Of a DNA stretch of 64,000 bases, positions 1 through 9,839 are shown one piece after another. The position numbers and the translations under genes were made by a program. A model generated the notes under the pieces. The model was not told the origin of the DNA. It made no database searches and was given only the letters and a program-made list of their open reading frames with translations. How positions within the stretch are numbered: the stretch's first letter is position 1; the number at the start of each line of letters is the position of its first letter. The DNA is from Sphagnum compactum. Taxonomy: Eukaryota > Bryophyta > Sphagnopsida > Sphagnales. The stretch covers positions 12,338,001 to 12,402,000 of the forward strand of contig OZ234498.1 in assembly GCA_965153455.1 (NCBI GenBank). Reading direction: 5' to 3'.

Positions 1-107
1 CAGGAAATGCAAACCCTTGTCGCATGCGCAAGAATCCGAAGCAGAGACTTGAAGCAAGCTCTGGACGAGAGAGACACACAGGGAGACAGAGAGAGATACA
101 TACATAC

Positions 108-269
108 CTCAATGGCACAGGGGAGCTTCAGGTATTGGCAGCAGTCGCCGATCTCCACCACGGTAGGGTTTTCGCAGGCCTTGCTGGTAGATATCCGACG
201 ACCTTCGGCGAGCGTTTTCTTGGAGTTGATGTACACGGGATAGATCACCACCCACCTACTCATGTCCAT
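108..269 (-). CDS. SRP19: SRP19, signal recognition particle 19 kDa subunit, first coding exon (partial gene)
   Basis: SRP19 binds the SRP RNA and prepares it for SRP54 loading, so that ribosomes making secretory proteins are taken to the ER. The exon encodes 54 residues from the ATG at 269 and contains the family's signature start: WVVIYPVYINSKKTLAEGRR, then SKACENPTVVEI and LKLPCAIE. It ends in frame at a GTATGT donor (intron from 107 leftward). The family is usually about 130-150 residues, so the remaining exons lie beyond the left edge. A second in-frame ATG sits two codons inside (263), so the exact start is slightly uncertain. The upstream 5' region is rich in CTC/CCT pyrimidine runs, as in many plant leaders. 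The family match is clear from the N-terminal motif alone. Confidence 0.93.
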
Positions 270-658
270 CTTCTTCGTCTCCTCTCACTTCCTCCTTTCA
301 CCCCTCCTCCTCCTCCTCCTCCTCCTGCTGACCAGAACAGAACAGAACAGAGCAGTGCAGAACAGAGAATCGGTGTGCCGCGTTTTGCCTGCGCAATCAG
401 CCGCGGACGGACTCCATCGCAATCGCACCTCTTCGCCGTCTCCGGTTGCCTCCAGAGTCGTCACCATCTTTCCATTGCCGTAGCTCGTCCTCGTTATTTT
501 TCGCATTTTGGCGAAAATTTCCCACAAAAACAAAAACGCTGGCTATAACCCCATGTGTAAATTAGGCGAATTGAGAGGTTTTGCCTGGAAATATAGCGAA
601 TTTGGTGGATTTTTTTCCCCAAAAAAAATCTTTTGGCGCCTTCAGCAACCCCTTTCTA

Positions 659-661
<3 letters not shown>

Positions 662-702
<41 letters not shown>
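662..702. repeat. (CT)n microsatellite
   Basis: About 20 uninterrupted CT units. Several similar CT/GA tracts occur across the window (13732-13776, 19162-19219, 24865-24900, 34214-34250, 44123-44166), most of them in introns or leaders. Confidence 0.95.
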
Positions 703-708
<6 letters not shown>

Positions 709-1406
709 CTGAAGACTTCAGTTCTGTTTTCCTTGCAAAGATGGTAAAGCTCTTGGGGTGGACGCAGACTTGCACAGTTTTATCTGAAGAAGTGTTTTCT
801 GGTAGTAGATAGGTAGCAGGGCAGGAAGGTGGTGGCATTATTAGGAGGAGGATTGTCCCAAGACAGTAGGTAATCAAGCAAAATCTGAACTGCAAGGTTT
901 TTGAAGAATTATGAACAACTTTTCTTTGTACAATTCCATCTCAATGAAGAGTTTCCTTTTTTAGAGTCTCATCTCCTTCTACTTTCATAACCCTAATTAG
1001 GAATAACCTCCTGTTTCTTTTTGCATGGGGAATGAGCTTCAAGACCTGGGTAGTAGTCACAATGGCTTTGTTATCTCCTGACAACTCTAGAACATCCTGA
1101 TTGGAAGCTCCATCATCGGCCATACTAGACTTGGGATATGTCAAGGATTCCCAAACATCTTCCTTCCTGGTCTTTCTTTACTAAGCTGGTGAGTACCTAG
1201 TTCCTTCTCTTTTGAGCTTTAAACTGAGATCAACCCTAACCCTTCCTTACTTCTCAGAACAAAGGACTGAACCTCCTCCTCCATCTTGTAACGTTTTCTG
1301 ATTAAATGTTGGTTGCAATTTTCCTTTGTTCTTCCAGGTAGGTAATTCACCCTCACAAGAGTTTGCTTCTGAAGCCGTGATTTAGGTGTTTTGAAATTTA
1401 TGTCTA

Positions 1407-1499
1407 GGGTAAGGCACCCCTATCAGGGCATCATGCTGTAAGACCCGAGGGCAGAGGCCAAGGTCCACAGCATAATCCCCTGACAGAGGTGCCTTACCC
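1407..1499. repeat. Short foldback element (93 bp)
   Basis: The arms 1407-1428 and 1478-1499 are inverted copies of each other over 22 bases with two mismatches. The outer 12 bases (GGGTAAGGCACC) match perfectly. The outer GGTAAGG motif also begins the repeat at 30372, so this may be a diverged relative of that small element family. Confidence 0.6.
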
Positions 1500-3440
1500 A
1501 GTGTAACAACCAAGGATGCCCTGTTTGGAAAGTACAAATTACAAACAAAATCCCTGCTTCCAGGGATCTTCCATAGAAGACCCCCTTGCCCTAGGGCTCT
1601 CACACACCAACTGTAAAAAGCCTTGTTACTGAAAATACCCCACCCTTCAACTACACTGGGATTTTTCTCTGAGGTTGGTACACTGCAACGTGTATTCTTT
1701 GTTCAACCTGTGTATCATAGAATGCAAGCAACTTGGGACATAGAAAAAGGATATTTGAGTCAAACACCACATCCATGGGTGATGTAGCAAACTCGAGGTA
1801 CTCATCCAGTTTCGGTGTCTTCTCTGCCTGTAAGACTGCTTCCCAACAGGGGTTGATGTAGATAGATCATCACTCTCATGTGTACTACTACTTCCGAGTA
1901 TCACACAAATACTCAATGCCTGTTGCTTCTGCTTTTGCATGCTTTGTAGAAAGTTAGTGTCTTGGCAAATGGGTGTTTTTTGATCCTTCATTTGTTGTAT
2001 CCATAAGCCTCAGTTTATACCCATCAGGGATAACGCTCTTTTTTCAGGAGCAAATAATGTTCCAAACTATGGGGATCTTTGAACGTGGCACCATTGAAAA
2101 TCTCTTTTGGCAGCTGTATTTTCAGAGGTATATATATATATATATATATTCAAGCTTTACCATAAAGCAGTAACAGAAGATGGGGGAGGATGGGAGTGGG
2201 AGTACCGGCATAGATGTCTGCTGGATCGTAGGGTAGAAGATCTTCTGCTGTTGCCCGCAGTGATTCGAGTGCCAAAACTCGTTCCTCCTGCATACAAAAG
2301 GTGGGTTCCTATCAATTTTCTGCTATGCAGCATAGTTTCTTGTAATGGAAACTCAAGGGAAGACTGCAAGGTACATGTTAAACTTATTTACTCTGGACAT
2401 GTAAAGACAATGGACTTGAAATGCTCAGAAGTAATCAGATGTAGAAGCAACCAGAGTTTTGCCCCCTGCTGTTCAAGCTAGGGATACCTTGTCCATATCA
2501 ATCAGCTGTCTACCCCACTTCAGCATGTTCAAATTCATAGTAGACACCTGCTATTGTTGGAACCTTCAGTTAGTGTATTTCCTCCCACTGCAACTTCCTT
2601 GCAAGACTACGTCAATGTTGCTAGACGAGCAAATTGTAGGACTTTCATAATTTACAGTTATCATGCTGTGTTTGATTTGTGGAATCGTGTTTTGCTTCTC
2701 ACCAAACAGGAGATTGATTTTCATAGGAAGACAACTACCAGGCTAAGAAGGACCTGCGTTTTCATCAGTTGTAAACCTAAAATATTTTTCGTGTTGATTT
2801 CTAGAGCTGGGAATGAGAAGTTTTTGATTTGGATTTGGAGTTGAGTGAAATCTTACACATTGTATGACATTGAAATCTTCAATGATGTACTCGTAAGGAC
2901 CAAAGTTATCTGATTTCACAAACACTGTCATCCACTGTGGAAAGGCTCGTAATGCAACCTGCACCATGAGTTGATGATATTGAGTAATAGTCCACCGTAC
3001 CTCAGATGCAGGGGTGTTTCAACTTCTGTTGCATAGTTTGTTTGTTCATGTATGAGAAAAGGCAGTTTCTCAGAGATGGACTGAATGAACCCTGTGTGTT
3101 GTGTGGGCCCAGATGAGTGTACATCTTCGGTATAACTCAAGACACAGATGCCTTCCAACACAGGTGCTTCCGATTTTGCATTTGCTTGCAATGCTAGGAG
3201 TATTTTTGTCAGTGCTGCTGACTCTGCCTACATCACAAAGAAACAAAGGAGATGCAGTCCTTCATCTGTAGATCACATGGTCTTTCTTATGTAGATCACA
3301 TGTACCAATGATTTTCAGATGTTTAGATATGGCTCTTGTGGTTCAAGAGAACAGAAAGAAATGCCAACAATGCCTTTGTCCTCAGTGAAAGAAATTGTTT
3401 GTTCAAATTCATGTGCTATATAGCTCTACAAGGCATGCAC

Positions 3441-3550
3441 AGTCTGTGAAGATGCACCTCATGGAAATGCAGGACACGTGCATTTGCCATAGCTTTAAGA
3501 GGTGCAGGGCCTGTGAAGATTCACCTCAAGGAAATGCAGGACACATGTTG
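3441..3550 (+). repeat. Two-copy tandem duplication, about 68 bp period
   Basis: Two copies of a segment reading roughly CTGTGAAGATxCACCTCA, followed by GGAAATGCAGGACAC, start near 3443 and 3511. No gene is associated. Confidence 0.7.
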
Positions 3551-5387
3551 GATACACGAGAAGAAATCCTGTCATCCTGTTCAATGTGCCTGCTGCCTTC
3601 ATCATTTGCTCATGCCAATCTGCACAGTGCCCAGAAGAGCAGCTACTCAAGAACACAGAGCATTCACTAACATGGTGGAGGATTCTGTTGTTGGATGAAC
3701 TGCATCAAGTGAGCTACAAGACATGGAAGGACTCAGGGCCTTTCATTGATTATCTGGTAGCAGAAAGAAAGACAAAATCTGGGAACCTGGAGAGGACAGA
3801 GAGAGAGACAGAGAAAGAGACAGAGGACAGAAAAAAAATAATCACCAGCAATACGCTGTTTAGAGGTTTCTCTGGCATTAAGCTTGCCAGCATAAAGCAT
3901 GCGACTTATACTTGGTCCTCTCTGCAAAAGCCACAGTGATCGTTCTTGTTGGATCCTCTCAACAACCTAAAGAAAATGCACGGAGATGGCAGAAACTCGA
4001 CTCGGCAAAGAAATCAAAATCTTGTTTCATGACCAGAGAGGAGCAGCAGGAAGGAAGCAGGTTTTTAATCAGAGACCATTGCAGATGCATTGAAATTCTC
4101 CATCACCACATCCAGCATGTTTGGCCGAGGTTGGTGGATATTCATCATGAGGTCATCCATGTTTGCTCACTGTACTACTTCCTTGCAACAATGCAACAAA
4201 GAGAAACAACAAACAAACAAACAAACAAACAAACAACAACAACAACAACAAACCTTCCAAACAACAACAATGAGCCTTTTGAGATATGCAAAATGTAACA
4301 ACTTGGATTCATGCAGCTTTAAGTCAATTTCTCTTGTACAAGATTTCAGTTTGAAGTTGTGGGACTCTGCAAAGTTTCCCAAGTGTTTTTGGTAGCTTGA
4401 TAAAAGCAGCTATCTTGCTTTGCAAAACAGAAATATTCCACAAGAAATACTGCTGCTGCTGATCTCAAAACATGTTTCTTCTTCTCCTCTTCTCCTCTTC
4501 TCCTTTTCCTTTCCTGCTTGGCTGAAAAGTGAGAAGAAAGGGGAAGATGAACTGGAACCGTTAATCTATGCACCTGAAGAAATCTGCACCGTCTATATAA
4601 CCCCGCTAACCTAAGAAGATTGACTGTCTTCCTGAGATTAACTAGAAAGATGCGACCGTTGATTCATGAAACTGAATAAATCTGCACCGTTAAAAAAACA
4701 CCCATAGACCTGAAGAATCTCTAGGTATCTGCATTACAGTTCCCTGTTCCCTGTTCCCTGTTCCATTCAATGTTACACACGGGTATTATTCGAAGACCCA
4801 ACGAAACGACGGCTCGCCCTGGATTACGCACGCTACTTCAAGTTTATGAACGACAGCAGAAGACGAACGAACGAACGAACGAACGCGGTAACCTCTTCCC
4901 CGCCCCCGATTACCGCCGGGTCGCCCTCGATTACGCTGGGCGGTGTTTCGGGTAGTATGTATGTAAAAATCCGGTGGCGTACGTGGCAGCACCAGAAAGA
5001 GTACATCTCGGCCGTCAAATGTCTTCTGCAGTCTATCATCTGCCGTCAGATCAGCGGAAGCTTGTGTAAGCAACTGCCCTTCCGTTTCGTGCACGCCACG
5101 TTTTCGCCCGCCGACCGTCCTCCGTCTCCCAATCCCCTCTGACCGCTTTCAGTCGGTCACTTGCGTGGCACGCTCTTTTAACGTAACGGGGTTAGTTCTT
5201 TCCTTCTCCATCGGAAACAGTCTCTACGGTCCCGATCTGAAGGCGTTGTAAAGAAAGACGAGATCGCATCGTACGCTCACCGGCCTGAAAAGACGAAACC
5301 GGCGTTCTCCGGCGTGCCCTAATTCGTTCGGTCGTCGTCTCTTTCGTTTCGTCTACGTACTTTCATCACGAGCTTCGCGCTTCGTAG

Positions 5388-5395
5388 TATATAAA
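5388..5395 (+). promoter_or_regulatory. TATA box of the gene at 5754
   Basis: TATATAAA lies in a CpG-rich stretch. It would place transcription start near 5420 and leave a 5' leader of roughly 330 bases before the ATG at 5754. Confidence 0.55.
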
Positions 5396-5753
5396 GCTGC
5401 GAGCAAGTCAAGTAGTCTTGTTTTGTTGCTGTTCGTTTAAATTGTTAAGATTTTTGCCTTCATACCTGTACCCGAATTCTGCAAACAATCTGAAGCAGGA
5501 GATATTACTCTCCTTCTATCTTTTTTTAAAAATAAATTCCAGTGGTTCAGTTTAAAGCTTTTCTCATAAGTGGTGAGGAGGTTGTCTGTCTCTTCTTTGA
5601 CGTCGTTTTGTCTCTGTGCCTTTTGGTCTTTTGAGAGCGTAAACTTTGCTTTGACCTCTTTTTTTTGTTTACTCCTTCTGCCTTGTTCATATTCTTCAGC
5701 GATCGACAGATTTTCGGATTCAACTAGTGCTGGAAGTTGATACTGTTGTTCAA

Positions 5754-6686
5754 ATGGAGCTTCTCAGGAGGCCGGTTGAACACCGGAACAGTTACAGCTT
5801 GGAAGGGGTTGCACCGTTTTTGGGATACGGCGGCGATGGAGTTTCATCTTACAAGCGGAAGTGGGATGCGGACGGCCTGAAACATATTCAGAAGTACGGA
5901 AAGAAGTTCAAGAGAGAGCAAGGACAGCGTCCGAGGTACGATACTCCTAGTCTCAAAGACTTGCCACGGAAGAAGGTAAATCCGTTTACGACGAGTCGGA
6001 GGAGTCGGAGGAGGAGCAGGAGGAGCAGGATGCAAGTTCCTAGAACAGTTCCCAGAGCTCCTTTCAACGACAGTTCTTTTCTGATGAAGGTGCGACGTGC
6101 AGGAGGATTGGAAGCGCTCGTGTCGCCGTCGCCTGCGACCTCCTCGCGTGCAGCTTATTACAGGGAGGATGAAGGTATGGTGGTGGAGCCGCCTGTGGCA
6201 GAACCTTTGGGAGTAGGAGACGGTTACGGTTCTATGACTGGTCTTATACATCTTCGTGCTGCTACTGCTGAGGATGGAGTAAGCTCTAGTACTACAGTCG
6301 ATGAGAGTAGTGACATCGATTGCATGCCGCAGGAAGAGGAGGAGGAGTCATCATCGTTGCTCTCGGAACTAGACTCTGTTAGGAAATTGGAGCAGCGGCT
6401 TGATCGTGATGTTAGTCGGTTTGAGATGACACTTCCTTCACTGTCTCCAGAAGACAATGATAATGGAGCTGCAGAGAGCTTGGAAGAGCGTGTTGTGAGG
6501 CGAGATCGTGACATAGCCTTCCTAGAGGACGAGAACCTGAGATTGAAAGAGCGTTTGTTTTTGATGCAGCAAGAGGTGAATGAGTATCAGAAAAGATTAT
6601 TAGCAGCAAGAGGAGGGTCCCATCATGACAAGGAGGAGGTAGGAGAGATTTCTGTGGCATGTTCTGATCTTGGCAGTTCAGATTAA
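5754..6686 (+). CDS. Plant-type basic/coiled-coil protein, 310 residues, intronless
   Basis: The first ATG of this frame is at 5754; the frame is open further upstream but without an ATG. The protein has a lysine/arginine-rich N-terminal half with a dense basic block (residues 81-92, SRRSRRRSRRSR), then PRAPFNDSSFLM (100-111) and a GGLEALVSP stretch (117-125). GYGSMTGLIHLR (157-168) follows, then an acidic serine-rich linker (about 185-205), LEQRLDRDVSRFEM (212-225) and a C-terminal coiled coil (about 241-285) including LEDENLRLKERL. From memory, similar blocks occur in a plant family sometimes annotated as PRLI-interacting factor; that name is uncertain. The order of basic block, PFN-xx-FLM motif and coiled coil recalls animal HEXIM proteins. 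A nuclear location is likely from the basic block. Function is not established. Confidence 0.8.
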   Translation: MELLRRPVEHRNSYSLEGVAPFLGYGGDGVSSYKRKWDADGLKHIQKYGKKFKREQGQRPRYDTPSLKDLPRKKVNPFTTSRRSRRRSRRSRMQVPRTVPRAPFNDSSFLMKVRRAGGLEALVSPSPATSSRAAYYREDEGMVVEPPVAEPLGVGDGYGSMTGLIHLRAATAEDGVSSSTTVDESSDIDCMPQEEEEESSSLLSELDSVRKLEQRLDRDVSRFEMTLPSLSPEDNDNGAAESLEERVVRRDRDIAFLEDENLRLKERLFLMQQEVNEYQKRLLAARGGSHHDKEEVGEISVACSDLGSSD

Positions 6687-6775
6687 AAGTCACACAATTT
6701 GCTGTTTCTGTGACCTGTCTCAGTTTTTGTGCTGCCGATGAAGAGGATCTACGCATCAGGAGGTGCGTGGATGCT

Positions 6776-7040
6776 GGAGCAGAGTGGCTGTGGAGTGTAG
6801 CAGGTGCACAGATGTGGGAGCAGAATGGCTATGGAGTGTACCCAACGCACCAATTTCAAGTAAGCTTTGACCTCTGTTGATCTTAAGGAGTTCAGGAGCA
6901 GGAGCAGAGCATCTGTGGAGTATGTCTCATACGCCAATTTCGTTTAAGCTCAGACCCTTGATTCTTAAGGAGTTGCCGGGCCAGGAGCAGAGTGGCTGTG
7001 GAGTGCATCTGTTATCACTGATTTCATGTAAGCATAGAAC
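6776..7040 (+). repeat. Diverged tandem repeats in the 3' flank
   Basis: Four copies of a module beginning GAGCAGAxTGGCTxTGGAGT start near 6778, 6811, 6901 and 6983. The last three continue into a CCAATTTC-like then TAAGC-like tail and are spaced 82-90 bases. They start about 90 bases after the stop codon of the preceding gene and may lie in its 3' UTR. Confidence 0.7.
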
Positions 7041-7152
7041 TTTAGAAGATGAGCAAATTTTGTTGTGGTTGGTTTGCCTCTCTGCTCGGTTCTAGATCTC
7101 CACATGTGTCTGTGTCAAGTGGCTGAATTCAGTAATGGGATTTCTTGCACAG

Positions 7153-7789
7153 GTCTCGTCATGACACAGAGGGTTGGACTGGACACTTGTATGGTTGGCA
7201 GTGATGTGGCCAATCTGGTAAGATCCACTATGGCATTCTCCTCTGTTTTTCGCTGGTGTCTGGAATTGAGCACAGCAAACAGTTGGGTCAGCAAGTTGTA
7301 GTTTAGAAAGGTGTAGTTGAGCAAGAAGGATCAAGCTGGACCTCATCAATTGGCACTGCCATTTATTCCAAGATGTGTGTATATATTATTATGATGAGAT
7401 AAATACAGAGATGGTAAAAAGAGCTAGATTGAAAGCTGTTATTACTATCTGTTTATTGTTTTAAGGTTAAATTGTGATTGTTCTTGATGTTCACTGTGAA
7501 TGCACAGTGAACATCTGCCTGCCAAAAGCTGTGTGGGAGACATGCAGTGGAAGAGTATGATGTAAATTAATCATAGAGTTTGCTAAGATTATGTGCTCTG
7601 GTTGTGGAGTTAGTTGTCTGAAATTGTGGTTGTTTTAAGCTGTTTTGGTTTCATGGTGTGGTGCTTGAATATGATTTTTCATGCATGTGGCCATCTTTGG
7701 TATTGTTCAGTACAGGTACTGTGTTTGACAACCTGGATCCTGAGGTATCTGCAGTTGCCAGGATTGCCTATGACACTGTCTGGCCTCTG
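7153..7789 (+). other. Two possible small exons of an unrecognised transcript
   Basis: 7153-7218 and about 7716-7789 are each flanked by AG and GTAAG and stay open in a compatible phase. They encode LVMTQRVGLDTCMVGSDVAN and TVFDNLDPEVSAVARIAYDT respectively. No further exons or start could be joined with confidence, and no family is recognised. They could be spliced parts of the 3' UTR of the upstream gene or chance. Confidence 0.25.
7486..7515. repeat. Perfect 13-bp hairpin with 4-base loop
   Basis: GATGTTCACTGTG (7486-7498) and its exact complement CACAGTGAACATC (7503-7515) enclose the loop AATG. It stands alone between the two possible small exons. Confidence 0.85.
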
Positions 7790-9839
7790 GTAAGCAAGTG
7801 ACTGGTTTCATATATTACTCATTGCTTTCACCAATGAAATGAAACAGTCTAGTACTGTGGCATGCATGCCTGTGATTATTACACATTTTTTAAAAGAGTT
7901 TGGTGCACCATCATCATCCAATTTGAACAAGAACGTGTTCCTTGTGTTTTGGTTGATGGATCGGTTGGATGGGTGGGGGTGCTCAAGATGATTTCTCTCA
8001 GACTGTTCAGTTTCTTTCAGCTCAACATCAAGGGGAGTTAAATCTTCTTACCCATGGCTCTTTTTTTGTGAATTAGTCAATGCGGGGGTGGAGTTGTGGA
8101 GTTGTGTATCCTGTTAGCCAGCACTGATTTTCCCCAGGTGGCTTTGTGAATCTTGCACCTTTTACAGGTGTCTCATACTTGCTGCAATGACACCTGAAGT
8201 GCAAGCAAGCATGCACTTGCTTGGAGACTAAGTGGATAACTAAAAGGTTGATACACGATATGGAGAAACTGCTAAAAGAAAGGAAGTTTTAGCATGTCAC
8301 CTGCACGCAATTCCTGATGAACATGAGCTCCCTGGAAAACTTTGTTGAAAATGCTAAATACCAGGAATGATCTGTTTTTGGAGAGAATTGTGCAAATCTA
8401 AGATGAATCTACAATCTGTCACTTCACATTCATACTTGTTATATTTATGAATCATTCACCAGTAATGTCTTGAAAGCCATATTTTGACCAAAGAGTTGGC
8501 TGTCGAAATGTCTCTGGCAAAGTTTGGTTGAATGAAATGTCTCATGATTTCTTGTCTGACTTAAATGCTCAAAAACTTTACTGTCTACCAAGAAATGTGC
8601 AATTGAATTTTTAAACCCTAGAACTGATTAAACCCAAGCTATGTGAAATTGAATTAAATCAAATGTGCTTGAATGAACTGATTATGAAAAGTAATTATCC
8701 TCCCTTATTATATAATTGCTTCAACTACTGACATGAGAACAAGAGCAACGTTGTCAAGCAGAAGCTAAAACACACTAGGAGAAAAACATCTTCTTCATGC
8801 ACCACACAAACAATAGTCCTAGTAGGGCCGAAAAGCAAATAAATCAGATTCAAATTTGCATGAAATGAATTTACAAGTTAAAACAATTTCTGTATCATGC
8901 AAATTCTAAACTCTCCCAACCCCACAAATGGCCAGTGTCCCTCAATCTCTAAATCATATTAGTTTGCAAATAGAGAGACAAAAAAAGTTCAAAAAGCATG
9001 GAGAAAATCCACTCTACAAGTGAAATAAATCTCTCTTCAAAATACAGACTTCTGATAAAAGTTGGTCCCACTAACTAGATCAACAACATAACTAAAAGTT
9101 TGCCACTATGTTGTAGTAATTGTTTGAATATGTCATGAAAGCGTTTTGGTATTATATCTAAGGAATTCTTGGACAATGGCTTTTTTTTCATTGAACATTC
9201 AAGTTGTCATACATACACTATAATGTAACAAAACCCTCAATTGACTGCCCTCCATCACTCTTTTCTACCAAAACTACTGAGAGTAGTTTTGGTCTGTCCG
9301 AGATGGAAAGAGAGATATGGAAAGGGTTTTAGTAATGATCTACATTTGATGAGTCATTCTCTAGATTGTACATGAACTCAATGCATGAATTGAATACTAG
9401 GCCACTTCAGCTTCTTGTATGAGTTGTGAGTGGTTACCCCCCCCCTCCCCACAAATTCTCTCCTAGAATTAGTTTCCCTTTTTTAGACTAGCAAGAAGAA
9501 CTATACGTAAAAACTCTCTCCCTCAAAAGCGAACAAGACTTCAAGAAGACGGTGGTTGGCCATCATCATCTATCCTCCCAATACCAAGGGAGGATTACTG
9601 ATTTTACTCACACACACTAAAATAGGTCACCATATATGCAACCAATTTGAGTGTAGTGGTAGTGCAATAAATTTTTTTTTCTTTGTTTTGTATAGAAAGG
9701 AACTGCCCTAAATGTGGAAAGATAGAGAGCTGAAAACGAGTGGCAAAAAGGATTTTTTCGCATTCTGAGTTTCAGATCAGGAAATGGATCAATGAATGAA
9801 TGAATTGTGACTGTTGGCTATCTAATTTTACTGATTGGC
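7790..9839. other. Intergenic, AT-rich, no gene seen
   Basis: No frame with coding character was found on either strand. The stretch contains homopolymer runs (for example C8 near 9437) and ordinary AT-rich plant intergenic sequence. If the strong donor at the end of the coiled-coil gene is used, part of this could be an intron of that gene. Confidence 0.5.

Larger units (their letters stand above)
270..5387. other. Long intergenic stretch without convincing genes
   Basis: No open frame here has splice-consistent, family-like coding content. The stretch holds the SRP19 upstream region (pyrimidine-rich, then a CT microsatellite at 662-702), a short TA run near 2131-2150, a foldback at 1407-1499, a 68-bp-period duplication at 3441-3550, and small tandem repeats at 4206-4250 (AAAC then AAC), 4739-4763 (CCCTGTT-type) and 4862-4883 (GAAC). 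From about 4780 the GC content rises and CpG becomes frequent, marking the promoter of the gene at 5754. Confidence 0.6.
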
